DNA from: Pontibacterium granulatum
GTDB lineage: Bacteria > Pseudomonadota > Gammaproteobacteria > Pseudomonadales > Balneatricaceae
Direction: 5' to 3'
DNA length: 64,000 nucleotides
NCBI RefSeq assembly: GCF_029961155.1
Contig: NZ_JASBRH010000004.1
Span: forward strand, 62,001-126,000
The first letter of the stretch is position 1; the number at the start of each line of letters is the position of its first letter. The translations under genes were made by a program, and so were the position numbers. Under the pieces are notes generated by a model. It saw only the letters and a program-made list of their open reading frames with translations. It searched no databases and was not told where the DNA came from. Shown here piece by piece: positions 1-8,708 of this stretch.

Positions 1-1
1 G

Positions 2-154
2 GTGCAAGCCATTGCAGGTGGGGCCTGGCACTTACTGTGTTTTCAGCTGGCCTCGCAGATGGGTCGGGCCGTAGCCCTTATTTCTCTATACCGGCCGATT
101 ATTCATAAACTTTCCGGTACGCTGAACAGGGTGTACGTTCTTGTTAGGGTATAG
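2..154 (+). CDS. possible 3' end of an upstream gene (partial)
   Basis: A reading frame is open from the left edge to a TAG at 152-154, two bases before the ATG of the next ORF. It encodes about 50 residues with a hydrophobic and basic composition (ends ...NRVYVLVRV). No family is recognised, and an overlapping frame is also open to position 108, so this could be chance. It is listed only because the close spacing to the next ORF would fit an operon. Confidence 0.2.
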   Translation: MQAIAGGAWHLLCFQLASQMGRAVALISLYRPIIHKLSGTLNRVYVLVRV

Positions 155-156
155 CA

Positions 157-576
157 ATGAAAAGCAAAACCGTGGGTATTATCGATAAGACCACTGCAAT
201 GTCTTTGCAGGCGCTGGAGCAGCTTGCGGCTGAGTCCGATTGTATTCTGCAACTGACGGTCACAGCTGTGCTGGAGGCGGAGTCAGCACACTTTGAGGGC
301 GGCGATACCTGGGTATTTGACCGGTATAGGGTGAACATCGACAGATGTATTTTTCCAGTTCAGCCCGACTCTGACTGGATGAACAACACGCTGATCATGC
401 CAGGGGTCAAAAAGGGATGCCCCGAGGTTAACACGCTTCAGATCGGAAGCTGTTATATCGCGTTTTACAACTACAGTGCGATGGCCAGGGGCTATTCGCT
501 GGAGGGCTTGTTACCTGTGACGGAGGAGATAGCCCTTCAGATCACCCACGCCACTCAGAACGCAGGCGAATGTTAG
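157..576 (+). CDS. hypothetical protein, 139 aa
   Basis: This ORF of 139 codons is not recognised as any family. The protein is mildly acidic, has no signal peptide or membrane segment, and carries four scattered cysteines including a C-terminal Cys. The ATG has no strong Shine-Dalgarno; a weak GTTAGGGTA lies about 7 bases upstream. It is the first of three small unknown genes on the same strand (157-576, 941-1420, 1428-1940). Antisense ORFs exist but have arginine- and serine-rich shadow composition. It is probably real, but function is unknown. Confidence 0.5.
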   Translation: MKSKTVGIIDKTTAMSLQALEQLAAESDCILQLTVTAVLEAESAHFEGGDTWVFDRYRVNIDRCIFPVQPDSDWMNNTLIMPGVKKGCPEVNTLQIGSCYIAFYNYSAMARGYSLEGLLPVTEEIALQITHATQNAGEC

Positions 577-940
577 CCAGCGCCTCTGTTTCGGCCATGA
601 CGGACTGCACTGAAACCAGGGTATGCTGTTGCGCTGCAAACCCGATAGTAACGATTGACCGTCAAAGGGTGCCTTTTCGGCCACAACGTGACACAGTAGA
701 GACCGTATTGAATGCTCACTCAAGGAAGGCACAGCAGCTGTGCCCCCAATACCTATGCTAGCCGCGCGCTTGGCCCGCAAAGCGCAGATGCGTATTCAGG
801 GTCTCTGAGCCGAAGCGGTTCTCGAACGCCTGTGAGCTTTTTCGGTCGTTACCACGGCACGGATAGCGAATGCCTCCGGTCGGGGTGTCATTGGTACGCT
901 GCGCGATGATTTCAGAGCAGTATTTGGAGGGTAATGGGGT
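577..940. other. 364-bp gap without a convincing gene
   Basis: Short ORFs occur on both strands (for example within 570-761 and 758-1246 minus), but they overlap one another and have shadow-like composition. No strong terminator or repeat is seen. The right end carries GGAGGGTAATGGGGT just before the ATG of the next gene, a good ribosome binding site. Confidence 0.4.
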
Positions 941-1420
941 ATGCGCCGGTTCCTGTTTTCGCTTTTTTTCGTTGTATTGATGCCGTCCAGCGTAGCCGTT
1001 GCGGCAGAGCCAGTCACCGGACAAGACCAGACGCTCGCTGAAACCGGCTGGCAATGGATGCTGACCGACACGGATACCTTGCGTGTACAGATGTCGAACG
1101 CCCTTAGAGACAACGCGACCTACGATATCAGTGAATGCATGTTCTGCTCCGGGGAAGAAGATAACTGTCAGGAAGATGGCGTCTACCCCGTTAACCTGCC
1201 AGAGAACGAACCCGCCATCGCGGTTGTCTGCCACACGGGCGCACACAGCCAGCGGGTGCAGGTGCTGGCGCCAATGCGTGATCGGAAACAGCCTGTCTTT
1301 ACGGCCACTGGCACCTACTGGGTTGACTACCAGCCATTGGACCGGGGCTTCAATGTGACCTTTGATAAGCGCGGGAGCGACGGCACACCCTCTATAAACA
1401 CTGCAACCTGGCCAGAATAG
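941..1420 (+). CDS. hypothetical exported protein, 159 aa
   Basis: The N-terminus is a classical Sec signal peptide: two arginines, then a hydrophobic core of about 14 residues, ending near VAVAAEP, so cleavage near residue 22 is likely. The mature part has a CMFC pair plus two further cysteines, which could form disulfides in the periplasm. A GGAGGG ribosome binding site precedes the ATG by about 10 bases. The next gene starts 8 bases after the stop, so the two are probably co-transcribed. No domain is recognised. Confidence 0.6.
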   Translation: MRRFLFSLFFVVLMPSSVAVAAEPVTGQDQTLAETGWQWMLTDTDTLRVQMSNALRDNATYDISECMFCSGEEDNCQEDGVYPVNLPENEPAIAVVCHTGAHSQRVQVLAPMRDRKQPVFTATGTYWVDYQPLDRGFNVTFDKRGSDGTPSINTATWPE

Positions 1421-1427
1421 AAACCCG

Positions 1428-1940
1428 ATGAACGACTCAAGCCATCACCGGAACAGCCCCGTCCCCGTCTCCTATTCGGATGCAGATCATAGCGTGCGTA
1501 TCGAGTCGGACTTTCTTGCCGCCAGCGATCCCCTGCCCGCCATTGAGGCGCTCTGCATCGCCATTGCTGAACGCGATCCTGTGAATAACCCGTGCGGGTT
1601 GTTCTGTCATCCACTGACGGAAGCAGAAACAACCCTGGTGGTCGGTGCGGATGCGATGCTTCATCAGGCGGAGCTGGCACAGTTGGTCGAAGCGTTGTAT
1701 ATCTCTTGCAACTATCCGCTGCATATCCGTGTTGAAACCAGAGCGACGCAGCCGGTAACGCCTTCGCTTGCTGAGCAGGTCGGGAGGTATCTGAAACCTC
1801 AGGCCGAGGGAGGCTATATGGATGACTCCCGGCCAACCCCATCATGGGAGTGGCGATGCGATACGGGCGAAACGCTAGATTCCGCTGCATTGGAAACATA
1901 CCGTGCGGCAGGCGGATCGGTGACGCTGATCAGATCATGA
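1428..1940 (+). CDS. hypothetical protein, 170 aa
   Basis: This is a soluble, acidic protein of 170 residues with no signal peptide or membrane segment and no recognised family. It follows the exported protein at 1420 by 8 bases, which suggests translational linkage. A pairing of an exported protein with a cytosolic partner is possible but nothing in the sequence proves it. A further 25-codon ORF starts in an ATGA overlap at its stop (1937-2014), but it is too short to support. Confidence 0.5.
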   Translation: MNDSSHHRNSPVPVSYSDADHSVRIESDFLAASDPLPAIEALCIAIAERDPVNNPCGLFCHPLTEAETTLVVGADAMLHQAELAQLVEALYISCNYPLHIRVETRATQPVTPSLAEQVGRYLKPQAEGGYMDDSRPTPSWEWRCDTGETLDSAALETYRAAGGSVTLIRS

Positions 1941-2081
1941 AGCTCAGCACGATAAGATGTGGCAAGCAGATCATCCCCCTGCTGCAGGAACAGGTCGATG
2001 AACCCGGCATCTGAGGCTTAAAGTAAGCGAGCGTGTTGCACCAAGCACGCCAGATGCAAGAGACCTTTTCTAAGGTCTGCA

Positions 2082-3014
2082 CTATGCAGGCTTGCCCGCC
2101 CTCCTTTCCCGCCGTTTACTCAGCCAACCGTGACTGCTCACCAGCAGGATGCCACCGATAATCAGGCCGGAGCCGATGATAAAGTTGGCCTCAATCCGTT
2201 CGCTCAACAGCCAGTTACCCAGCAGTACGCCAAACACCGGGGTCATAAAGGAGAGGATACCCAGCTGGGAAGCTTTGTATTTGGTGAGCAACCAGAACCA
2301 GACCAGGAAGGCGATAAAGGATACAACGATGCCGTGGAACGCCAGGCTGCCCATCGCCTCAGGGGTTGGATTCACATCCGCCTGACCGGTCATATACGCC
2401 CATAGCGAGAGCAGTACAAAGGCCACCACCAACTGGTACAGCAGCGTCTGCCGGGCAGGCAAGGCACTCAATCCGGTGGCACGTACGACAACGGTGGTAA
2501 GCCCCCAAGCGGCACCGGCCAGCAGGGCGAGGAAGTCTCCCCAAAGCACGTCACGGCTGAGCGTGGCTGTCGAATCCCCGCCCAGAAAGGCGAGTACGAT
2601 ACCGACAAACGCCAGCAGAATACCCAACCACTGCAAGCGGCTCATGCGCTCGTTAGGGATCTTCAGGTGCAAACCGATGGCGGCGAAGATCGGCGAGGTA
2701 TAGAGAAACACGGTGGCATGCCCGGCGGAGGTCTTGTTCAGCGCTTCACCCACCAGCAGAAACTCCAGGGTGAACAACACACCAATCAGCAGCGCTGGAA
2801 TCCGGTTTTCCGGGGCCAGCGGCATCCGGTGCCGTTGAACCAGAATCAACCCGATCAACAGTGCGGCAGCGATGCCGGAGCGCAAGGCGATCTGAAAAAC
2901 AGGCGCAAGGTCCTCAGCCACGGCTTTCAACATGACCTGCTGCGAGGCCATTACCATGCAGAAGATGGTCATCGTACCAATGGCAAAGAGATCTAACGGT
3001 TGTCGGGTACCCAT
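2082..3014 (-). CDS. DMT-superfamily (EamA) transporter
   Basis: The 310-residue protein has about ten hydrophobic segments arranged as two EamA repeats, the usual size for a drug/metabolite transporter of the inner membrane. The N-terminal repeat includes the ALRSGIAAALL helix, and the second repeat begins near DVLWGDFLALLAGAAWG. Such proteins export or import small metabolites; the substrate cannot be read from sequence. GGGAGG precedes the ATG. The gene diverges from an AraC-family regulator at 3127, which is likely to control it across the 112-bp shared promoter region. Confidence 0.85.
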   Translation of the reverse strand: MGTRQPLDLFAIGTMTIFCMVMASQQVMLKAVAEDLAPVFQIALRSGIAAALLIGLILVQRHRMPLAPENRIPALLIGVLFTLEFLLVGEALNKTSAGHATVFLYTSPIFAAIGLHLKIPNERMSRLQWLGILLAFVGIVLAFLGGDSTATLSRDVLWGDFLALLAGAAWGLTTVVVRATGLSALPARQTLLYQLVVAFVLLSLWAYMTGQADVNPTPEAMGSLAFHGIVVSFIAFLVWFWLLTKYKASQLGILSFMTPVFGVLLGNWLLSERIEANFIIGSGLIIGGILLVSSHGWLSKRRERRAGKPA

Positions 3015-3126
3015 GGCGCCTCCCGGTTGTTGAATGAATAAAGTGAACTGGCGCCATTATCTTTTGTCAGCATTTATCGATATAGCTAGAATCAGACAAC
3101 CGATAACGCAGATCAGCCAGTAGCTT

Positions 3127-3918
3127 ATGACCAAGGGCCCTCATATCCATCAACCGCTGGACTTCGAAACACTGCCGGAGCCCGTGTTTTTCTTCGAGCG
3201 GGTGATGCCCAGCGATACCATCTATCCACCGCAAACCCACCGCTGGGGGGAGTTCGTGTTCTCGTTCTGCGGGGTGCTGGAACTGCACGCGGAGGGCTCG
3301 CTCTTCCGGGTGCCACCCAATCACGGCCTGTGGCATCCACCGGAAACGGAGCACCGGGGCGGAAACCGTGCCGCCTCCCTGCACTGTTCGTTGTATATCG
3401 AACCGGAACTCGCCGCGGCCAAGGGCTTGCCCTACACAACCTGCGCCCTGACCATCAACGCGATGGTGCGCTCGATGCTGAACCACCTGCGGATCAATCC
3501 CCCTGTGACGCCCTACACACAGCAAGAGAGTCGCTTACTGGACGTGGTTGTGGATCAGCTGGGCATCGCCCCCTGTGCAGGCAGTTACCTGCCCACATCG
3601 GATGATGCGGCCTTATCAAAGGTACTGGCCTACCTGGAAGATAACCCCCGCGATAACTGCCCGGTACGGCAACTGGCAGAACGCTTCGGTACCACCGAGC
3701 GCACTCTGGCCCGCAAAGCGCAGCGGGATCTGGGGATGCCGTTAAGTGAGTGGCGCCAGCGTCTGAAGGTGGTGCGGGCGATGCCGATGCTGCAGGCGGG
3801 TGTGACGGTGGAGAACGTGGCGCTGGATCTGGGTTACAGCACCGCTTCGGCCTTTATCGCCATGTTCCGCCGGTTGCTGGATATCACACCGGATGAGTAC
3901 AGGAAGAACGCAGAATAG
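3127..3918 (+). CDS. AraC-family transcriptional regulator with cupin-like sensor domain
   Basis: 263 residues. The N-terminal half is a cupin-like sensor (TIYPPQTHRWGEFVFSFCG region, then WHPPETEHRG), as in NimR-type AraC regulators. The C-terminal 100 residues form the double helix-turn-helix: RQLAERFGTTERTLAR, then ENVALDLGYSTASAFIAMFRR, ending DITPDEYRK. It lies back to back with the EamA transporter at 2082-3014, the usual arrangement for a local regulator of an exporter gene. The effector is unknown. An ATG at 3127 gives a full-length family member. Confidence 0.85.
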   Translation: MTKGPHIHQPLDFETLPEPVFFFERVMPSDTIYPPQTHRWGEFVFSFCGVLELHAEGSLFRVPPNHGLWHPPETEHRGGNRAASLHCSLYIEPELAAAKGLPYTTCALTINAMVRSMLNHLRINPPVTPYTQQESRLLDVVVDQLGIAPCAGSYLPTSDDAALSKVLAYLEDNPRDNCPVRQLAERFGTTERTLARKAQRDLGMPLSEWRQRLKVVRAMPMLQAGVTVENVALDLGYSTASAFIAMFRRLLDITPDEYRKNAE

Positions 3919-3936
3919 GCAGGCCGCCGATCTCTA

Positions 3937-4782
3937 TCACCAGCGTTCTTCCTGCCCCGCCCTCTCTTCTGGCGCCTTGATAAACGCAGCGACCCGCAAC
4001 CAGATCGCCTCACCATGCTTAGCAAACAGATCGTTATGACCGGCACCCGACACGCTCAGCATGCTTTTGAAGTCTGACGGATAGCGTTGATAAAGTTTGG
4101 CTCCCAGCCGGTACGGCACCTCCCGATCCCGCTCCCCGTGGATAAACAGTGCAGGCAGATTAATACGCTCCACTTTGGCGGCCTGATCAAAGGGACGCCT
4201 GTCCACCAACCAACGCAGCCACCCCATTCCCGCAGAGGCCATCACCTCATGGGCACTGGTAAAGGTGCTGATCAGGATCAGCCCACCCAATTCCCGATCT
4301 TGCGCCAGATCGATAGCCACAGTGGAGCCGAGGGAGCGACCGAAGACAAAGATGTTCTGCGGGGCGAATTTCAGTTTTTCAGTGGCGTATGTTAAGGCCG
4401 CTTTGCCGTCTGCATAGATACCAGGTTCACTGGGTTTGCCTTCGCTGCGGCCGTATCCCCGATACCCCACCAGCAGGACGCCAACCCCGGTTTCAGCCAA
4501 CCGTTTGGCCGCGGGAAGACGATGCAGCGCATGGCCGGCGTTCCCGTGGAAAAACAGCACCAGCTTTTTACTTTTGGGATTAGGCACGTAAAACCCGTGC
4601 AGTCGCACACCGTCTTCCGTGGTGAAAGCCACATCCCGAACATCGCTGCCCGCCAGGCTGTAGTCTTCGGCACTGAAGCGCATGGGAAAGAAGGCGAAGT
4701 GGTTAACGATGGTGTCGGTACAACCGCTCAGCAGCAGCGGGACAAGCGTGGAGATAATCAGAGTATGCAGGCGCCTAACCAT
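3937..4782 (-). CDS. lipoprotein alpha/beta hydrolase
   Basis: The start is placed at the ATG at 4782, five codons inside the longest frame (which begins TTG), because a GGGGAGG lies just upstream. The N-terminus is a lipoprotein signal ending in the lipobox LLSGC. The hydrolase core follows: HGNAGH oxyanion loop, GRSLGS nucleophile elbow, HGERD acid region and GAGHNDL catalytic His. This pattern is that of the BEM46/ABHD13-type serine hydrolases, membrane-anchored in the periplasm here. The start sits at the stop of the MBL hydrolase gene, so the two form an operon. Confidence 0.85.
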   Translation of the reverse strand: MVRRLHTLIISTLVPLLLSGCTDTIVNHFAFFPMRFSAEDYSLAGSDVRDVAFTTEDGVRLHGFYVPNPKSKKLVLFFHGNAGHALHRLPAAKRLAETGVGVLLVGYRGYGRSEGKPSEPGIYADGKAALTYATEKLKFAPQNIFVFGRSLGSTVAIDLAQDRELGGLILISTFTSAHEVMASAGMGWLRWLVDRRPFDQAAKVERINLPALFIHGERDREVPYRLGAKLYQRYPSDFKSMLSVSGAGHNDLFAKHGEAIWLRVAAFIKAPEERAGQEERW

Positions 4783-4793
4783 CCCCCCTCCCC

Positions 4794-5660
4794 TCAAAAG
4801 CGGTTAAGCGGAATCTTCAGGTAACTCACCCCGTTCTCTTCTGATTCGGGCAAGCGTCCACCGCGGATATTCAGCTGCACGGCAGGCAACATCAACCTGG
4901 GTAGATCCAAGGTTTTATCCCGTGTTTCCCGCACGGTCACAAACTCGCTCTGGGGGGTTTCGGCACGGAGGTGCTGATTGAGCGTTTTCTGCTCTAACAC
5001 GCTGGTTTCAAAATGGTAGTGCTCCCGCCCATCGCCGGGATAATCGTGGCACACGTAGATACGGGTATCGTCCGGCAGTTGGTAGATTCGCTGGATCGAG
5101 TCGTAAAGCGTTGCGGCATCACCACCGGGAAAGTCACAGCGGGCAGTGCCCAAATCGGGCATAAACAGGGTATCACCGACAAACAACGCATCGCCGATCA
5201 GGTAGCACACACAGGCGGGCGTGTGACCGGGAGTATGGATTACGCGTGCATCTAGACTACCTATCAGGAAGTGTTCGCCATCCTCAAATAACCGCTGGAA
5301 CTGACTGCCGTCACTACGGAATCCACCGTCCAGATGAAAGAGCCCGGCAAAGGTTTTCTGCACCTCGGTTACCCGACTGCCGATTCCCATCTGTCCGCCC
5401 AGTTTCTCATACAGGTACGCCGCGGCGCTGACGTGATCGGCGTGCACATGGGTATCCAGGATCCACTGCACGTTCAGGTGCTGGCGTTGAATAAAATCGA
5501 TAATACGGTCGGCAAAATGGTGAACGGTGCGTGCGGCCACCGGATCAAACCCCAACACCGGATCGATGATCGCGCAGGCGCTGCTCGTCGGATCGCCCAC
5601 AATGTAGCTAAGTGAACCGGTTTCTTCGTCAAAGAAATGCGTTACCCGAGGCTTCAGCAT
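4794..5660 (-). CDS. MBL-fold metallo-hydrolase (Blh/ETHE1-like)
   Basis: 288 residues. The metal-binding signature THVHADHVSAA (HxHxDH) is near residue 72, followed by the His of HTPGHTP and Asp of GDTLF, and a further CHDYPGD. Glyoxalase II-like and ETHE1-like sulfur dioxygenases share this layout; the protein is longer than ETHE1 and closest in outline to Blh-type proteins (beta-lactamase hydrolase-like) linked to sulfide or persulfide oxidation. Substrate is inferred only by family. GGGAG lies 7 bases before the ATG. The lipoprotein hydrolase gene follows directly. It diverges from the thioesterase at 5844. Confidence 0.8.
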   Translation of the reverse strand: MLKPRVTHFFDEETGSLSYIVGDPTSSACAIIDPVLGFDPVAARTVHHFADRIIDFIQRQHLNVQWILDTHVHADHVSAAAYLYEKLGGQMGIGSRVTEVQKTFAGLFHLDGGFRSDGSQFQRLFEDGEHFLIGSLDARVIHTPGHTPACVCYLIGDALFVGDTLFMPDLGTARCDFPGGDAATLYDSIQRIYQLPDDTRIYVCHDYPGDGREHYHFETSVLEQKTLNQHLRAETPQSEFVTVRETRDKTLDLPRLMLPAVQLNIRGGRLPESEENGVSYLKIPLNRF

Positions 5661-5843
5661 ACGATCGCTCCCAATAGGTTCCCTGCTGCCTTTTCACCCT
5701 GTTTGTTCAGTCTGAAGCTTAGGTTAAATACGACAGAAAGTGTCGCGCCAAAGGAAAGACGCCCGAGCGAAAAGTAACGTAGAATGCGGGTTAACCCTAG
5801 GCTAGATTCCCGTTTACGGTACAAGAACACTAAGGACACCCGC

Positions 5844-6359
5844 ATGAACTACTCTGTTACCGCCTCTAAAGACGACAGCGGTTACCTGCTTACTCACTAC
5901 GGCGAGATCAAGGCCGAATCCTGCGACTACAACGGCCACCTGAACGAGGGTCACGCGCTGGTAATGCTGTCACTGGCCACCGACACGATCCTGGATGCAA
6001 TCAAGCTGGATGCTGCCGGGCGTGAACGCCTGAACTTCAGTGCATTCACAGTCCAGAACAACCTCTACTACCGTGCCGAAGGTCATGAAGGACAAGCCGT
6101 CTTCGCCCAATCCCAAGTGCTGGCGTTTGATGAGAAGCGGCTGCGTATGTTCCATCGGCTGCTGGATGCCAACGACGGGACCGTGCTGGTAGAGCTGGAG
6201 TGTCTGATGTTGGGGGTGGATATGGCTGCGCGCCGTGCAGCGGCTTGGCCGGAAGCAGTTGCTGAGGCGATTTCGACCTTGGCGCAGTCACAGAATACAC
6301 TGCCGGTGCCGGATAACGCGGGCCAGGCAATCACCAAGCCCGCCTTAAGCAACTATTGA
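5844..6359 (+). CDS. hotdog-fold thioesterase
   Basis: The ATG at 5844 is chosen over the upstream in-frame ATG at 5784, because the first 20 codons overlap the likely promoter and the conserved region starts with the later one. The 171-residue protein has the hotdog pattern ESCDYNGHLNEGHALVMLSLATD, in which the Asp of the DYNGHLN turn is the catalytic residue of 4-hydroxybenzoyl-CoA/acyl-CoA thioesterases. A second strand block (NNLYYRAEGHEGQAVFAQSQVL) fits. It resembles the thioesterases acting on betainyl-CoA, but the substrate is not provable here. Confidence 0.75.
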   Translation: MNYSVTASKDDSGYLLTHYGEIKAESCDYNGHLNEGHALVMLSLATDTILDAIKLDAAGRERLNFSAFTVQNNLYYRAEGHEGQAVFAQSQVLAFDEKRLRMFHRLLDANDGTVLVELECLMLGVDMAARRAAAWPEAVAEAISTLAQSQNTLPVPDNAGQAITKPALSNY

Positions 6360-6384
6360 GCTAAATACACCCAATAAGATCATC

Positions 6385-6425
6385 AAGCCGGTCCAACTGT
6401 TAGTAAGAGACCGGCTTCGTTTTCC
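6385..6425 (+). terminator. Rho-independent terminator after the thioesterase
   Basis: The arms AAGCCGGTC (6385-6393) and GACCGGCTT (6409-6417) pair perfectly around a 15-base loop and are followed by CGTTTTCCC. It lies 25 bases past the thioesterase stop. Confidence 0.7.
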
Positions 6426-6710
6426 CTGCCTCTATTTGATTGCCAGTCACTAAGTTCACGTTTTGCTGTAGAAACTTTCATGTACTTGGCAAAACGCCCC
6501 TTCACCACCTTAATGCGTTGATTACGAAACGATTTAGAACACCTGTAAAGGTTTAGTAACAGTTAGATGCGGTGGTGTCCGGATGAACTTACAGCCTGTA
6601 TAACCTATATCTAAAGTTATTGAATGTTCACTACGCTTAAACGACGTAGCCCGTGTAATGCACAGGTATTCGATCAATGCCCAAATCTCCATGATCCGAG
6701 GAGGGCCATT

Positions 6711-8633
6711 ATGTTGTTTTTCAGGCTGGTTACCACGCTACTGATTTTTGCCATCAGCAGCTTCACACACCTCGCCCATGCCAAACCACTCGATATTCGC
6801 GCTTTAGCAGAAACACCCTATGCCCCCGACCGGGTATTAGTGAAGTTTAAGCCGGGTACCAGTGCCTCAGAGCAAGGCCAAGCGCATCGTGCAGCCAGTG
6901 GGGCACTCCTTTCTTCGCTCGAAAGTATCGATGTAAAAGTAATTCAGGTCCCCAGCGGCAAGGTGCCAGCAGCCATCAAGGTTTATGAATCAAATCCCAA
7001 TGTGCTTTACGCTGAGCCAGATTACTACCGGCTACTCGTTGTCCCCAACGAAGAGGCTGGCCCTACCCCGGCAGGCGGTGGCAACTACTTCGACGAGCAG
7101 TGGTACCTGCATAATGAAGGTCAGGATCACACCTATGTTCGCACGACGATACTGGGGCAAAGCCTTGCGACTACTAGCGGCGCCGCAGATGCAGACATCA
7201 ATGCACCAGCTGCGTGGGATAACAATACGGGCGTTGCCACCACTGATGTGACGGCGGTGGATACACCCAAGGTTGCGGTGCTTGATAGCGGTGCAGACTG
7301 CAACGCGCTGGAACTGCAGGGCAAATGTATCGAACAGGTGAATCTGGTCGGCCTGTCCGTAGGTTATCTAGATATCTGCTCAGCGAGCGATCCAGCCTGT
7401 GACAATCTGGGTCACGGCACCTTTGTCAGCTCAGAAGTTGGCGCCAACACCGATAACGGCGAGGGGATCGCCGGGGTTGCATGGGACACCAGCTTAGGGA
7501 TCTTTAAGGTGTGTTACCTGGAGCTGGTCACCGATGGAATAAACCTGTTTTATGTGGGTTTGTGCCCGGTGTCCGGCTCTGCAGCTGCGATTGAAAATGC
7601 TTCGCAAGACCAGTACATCGACAGCACGCTGGTACGCAGCCGATACCATGTGATCACAATGAGCTACGGCAGCGACTGGATCGATGCGGAGGGAAACATC
7701 ACCCCAACCACCCCCTCCAACGCCGAGTGTGATGCGATCGCGTATGCCTGGGATCGCGGCGTCGTTGTGGTTGCCGCGGCCGGTAACAACAGCGACACCA
7801 ACCGGGTTTACCCGGCTGCCTGTACGCACCCAGGCAGCGGAGCGTCTACGGTGATCTCGGTGGCCGCCTCAGATCACAATGACGACCGTGCCGCTTTCTC
7901 GACCTACAGCTGGCCGTCAGATGACTGGGTCAGTCTGGCAGCACCGGGAGAAGCGATTATCGGTATACTGCCGGATGCCAATTGCGGCCTGACGCCGGGT
8001 ACTGACAGCTGCGTAGATTGGTGGAACGGCACATCGATGGCAGCACCATTGGTTGCCGGTGGTGCGGCGCTGGTGTGGAACGACCTTTACAACGATAACG
8101 TCGGACTGGCCGGCCCTGGCAGCTGTGATATTGGTGGTGTTGCCTGTAATCAGATCGTTCGCGACCGCCTGCAAAGCAGTGCCGCCACAGTCGGAGCAAG
8201 GGGGCAGGACCTACTGGACTGGACACTCCATGGACGTCTGGACTTGGCGGCAGCGTTGGCTGATCCGCAGCCACCTTCAAATCCGGATCCTATCGCCGCT
8301 TTCAGTTACAGCTGCACAGGCTACAGTTGCGCATTTAACGCCAATGCCAGCACAGCCAATAGTGCCCTTAGCTACGAATGGGACTTTGGCGACAGCAGTA
8401 CAACGGATACAACGGTTGCACCCGATCATGTTTACGGTGGCAGTGGCGTTTATACAGTGACCCTAACCGTCACCGACGCCGATTCTGCCACTTCAGCCGT
8501 AACTGCGAACCTCAACCTTAAAAACAGTAAACGGTCCATTAGCGGCAGCGCTTCCGCCGACGGCGGCAATGGCGGCGACGGAGGCGGTGACACTAACTGC
8601 CCTCCCGGCAAAGCCGCTAAAGGCAAGTGTTAG
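6711..8633 (+). CDS. secreted S8 (subtilisin-family) serine protease with PKD domain
   Basis: The start is set at the ATG at 6711, preceded by GAGGAGGG and encoding a Sec signal peptide (MLFFRLVTTLL...THLAHA). The upstream in-frame ATG at 6624 would bury that signal. The 640-residue protein has an inhibitor-type prodomain (residues 40-105, RVLVKFKPG...LYAEPDYY), then the catalytic triad Asp192 (VAVLDSGAD), His235 (LGHGTFVS) and Ser442 (NGTSMAAP), with the oxyanion Asn in AAAGNN near 359. A PKD repeat (YEWDFGDSS...HVYGGSGVYTVTLTVTD) spans about 520-600. The tail is Gly-rich and ends in two cysteines. It is probably an extracellular protease for protein nutrients. Confidence 0.9.
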   Translation: MLFFRLVTTLLIFAISSFTHLAHAKPLDIRALAETPYAPDRVLVKFKPGTSASEQGQAHRAASGALLSSLESIDVKVIQVPSGKVPAAIKVYESNPNVLYAEPDYYRLLVVPNEEAGPTPAGGGNYFDEQWYLHNEGQDHTYVRTTILGQSLATTSGAADADINAPAAWDNNTGVATTDVTAVDTPKVAVLDSGADCNALELQGKCIEQVNLVGLSVGYLDICSASDPACDNLGHGTFVSSEVGANTDNGEGIAGVAWDTSLGIFKVCYLELVTDGINLFYVGLCPVSGSAAAIENASQDQYIDSTLVRSRYHVITMSYGSDWIDAEGNITPTTPSNAECDAIAYAWDRGVVVVAAAGNNSDTNRVYPAACTHPGSGASTVISVAASDHNDDRAAFSTYSWPSDDWVSLAAPGEAIIGILPDANCGLTPGTDSCVDWWNGTSMAAPLVAGGAALVWNDLYNDNVGLAGPGSCDIGGVACNQIVRDRLQSSAATVGARGQDLLDWTLHGRLDLAAALADPQPPSNPDPIAAFSYSCTGYSCAFNANASTANSALSYEWDFGDSSTTDTTVAPDHVYGGSGVYTVTLTVTDADSATSAVTANLNLKNSKRSISGSASADGGNGGDGGGDTNCPPGKAAKGKC

Positions 8634-8643
8634 CCCCAAAACA

Positions 8644-8672
8644 TAAAAGCACCCCGCAGCACCGCAGCGGGG
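8644..8672 (-). terminator. terminator for the 8709-9656 gene
   Basis: Read on the minus strand, CCCCGC (8672-8667) and GCGGGG (8657-8652) pair around a 9-base loop, and TGCTTTTATG follows. It is positioned just past the stop of the minus-strand membrane protein gene and converges with the protease gene. On the plus strand the T-run is lacking. Confidence 0.6.
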
Positions 8673-8708
8673 AAAGCTTGAGGGAGAAAATAAGGCTAAT
8701 CGCTTTTT

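Noticed and set aside
570-761. 63-codon plus-strand ORF, and longer minus-strand ORFs over the 577-940 gap
   Set aside because: They overlap the ends of neighbouring genes, have no ribosome site, and show shadow-type composition.
1937-2014. 25-codon ORF starting in an ATGA overlap with the gene ending at 1940
   Set aside because: Too short and featureless to support beyond its position.
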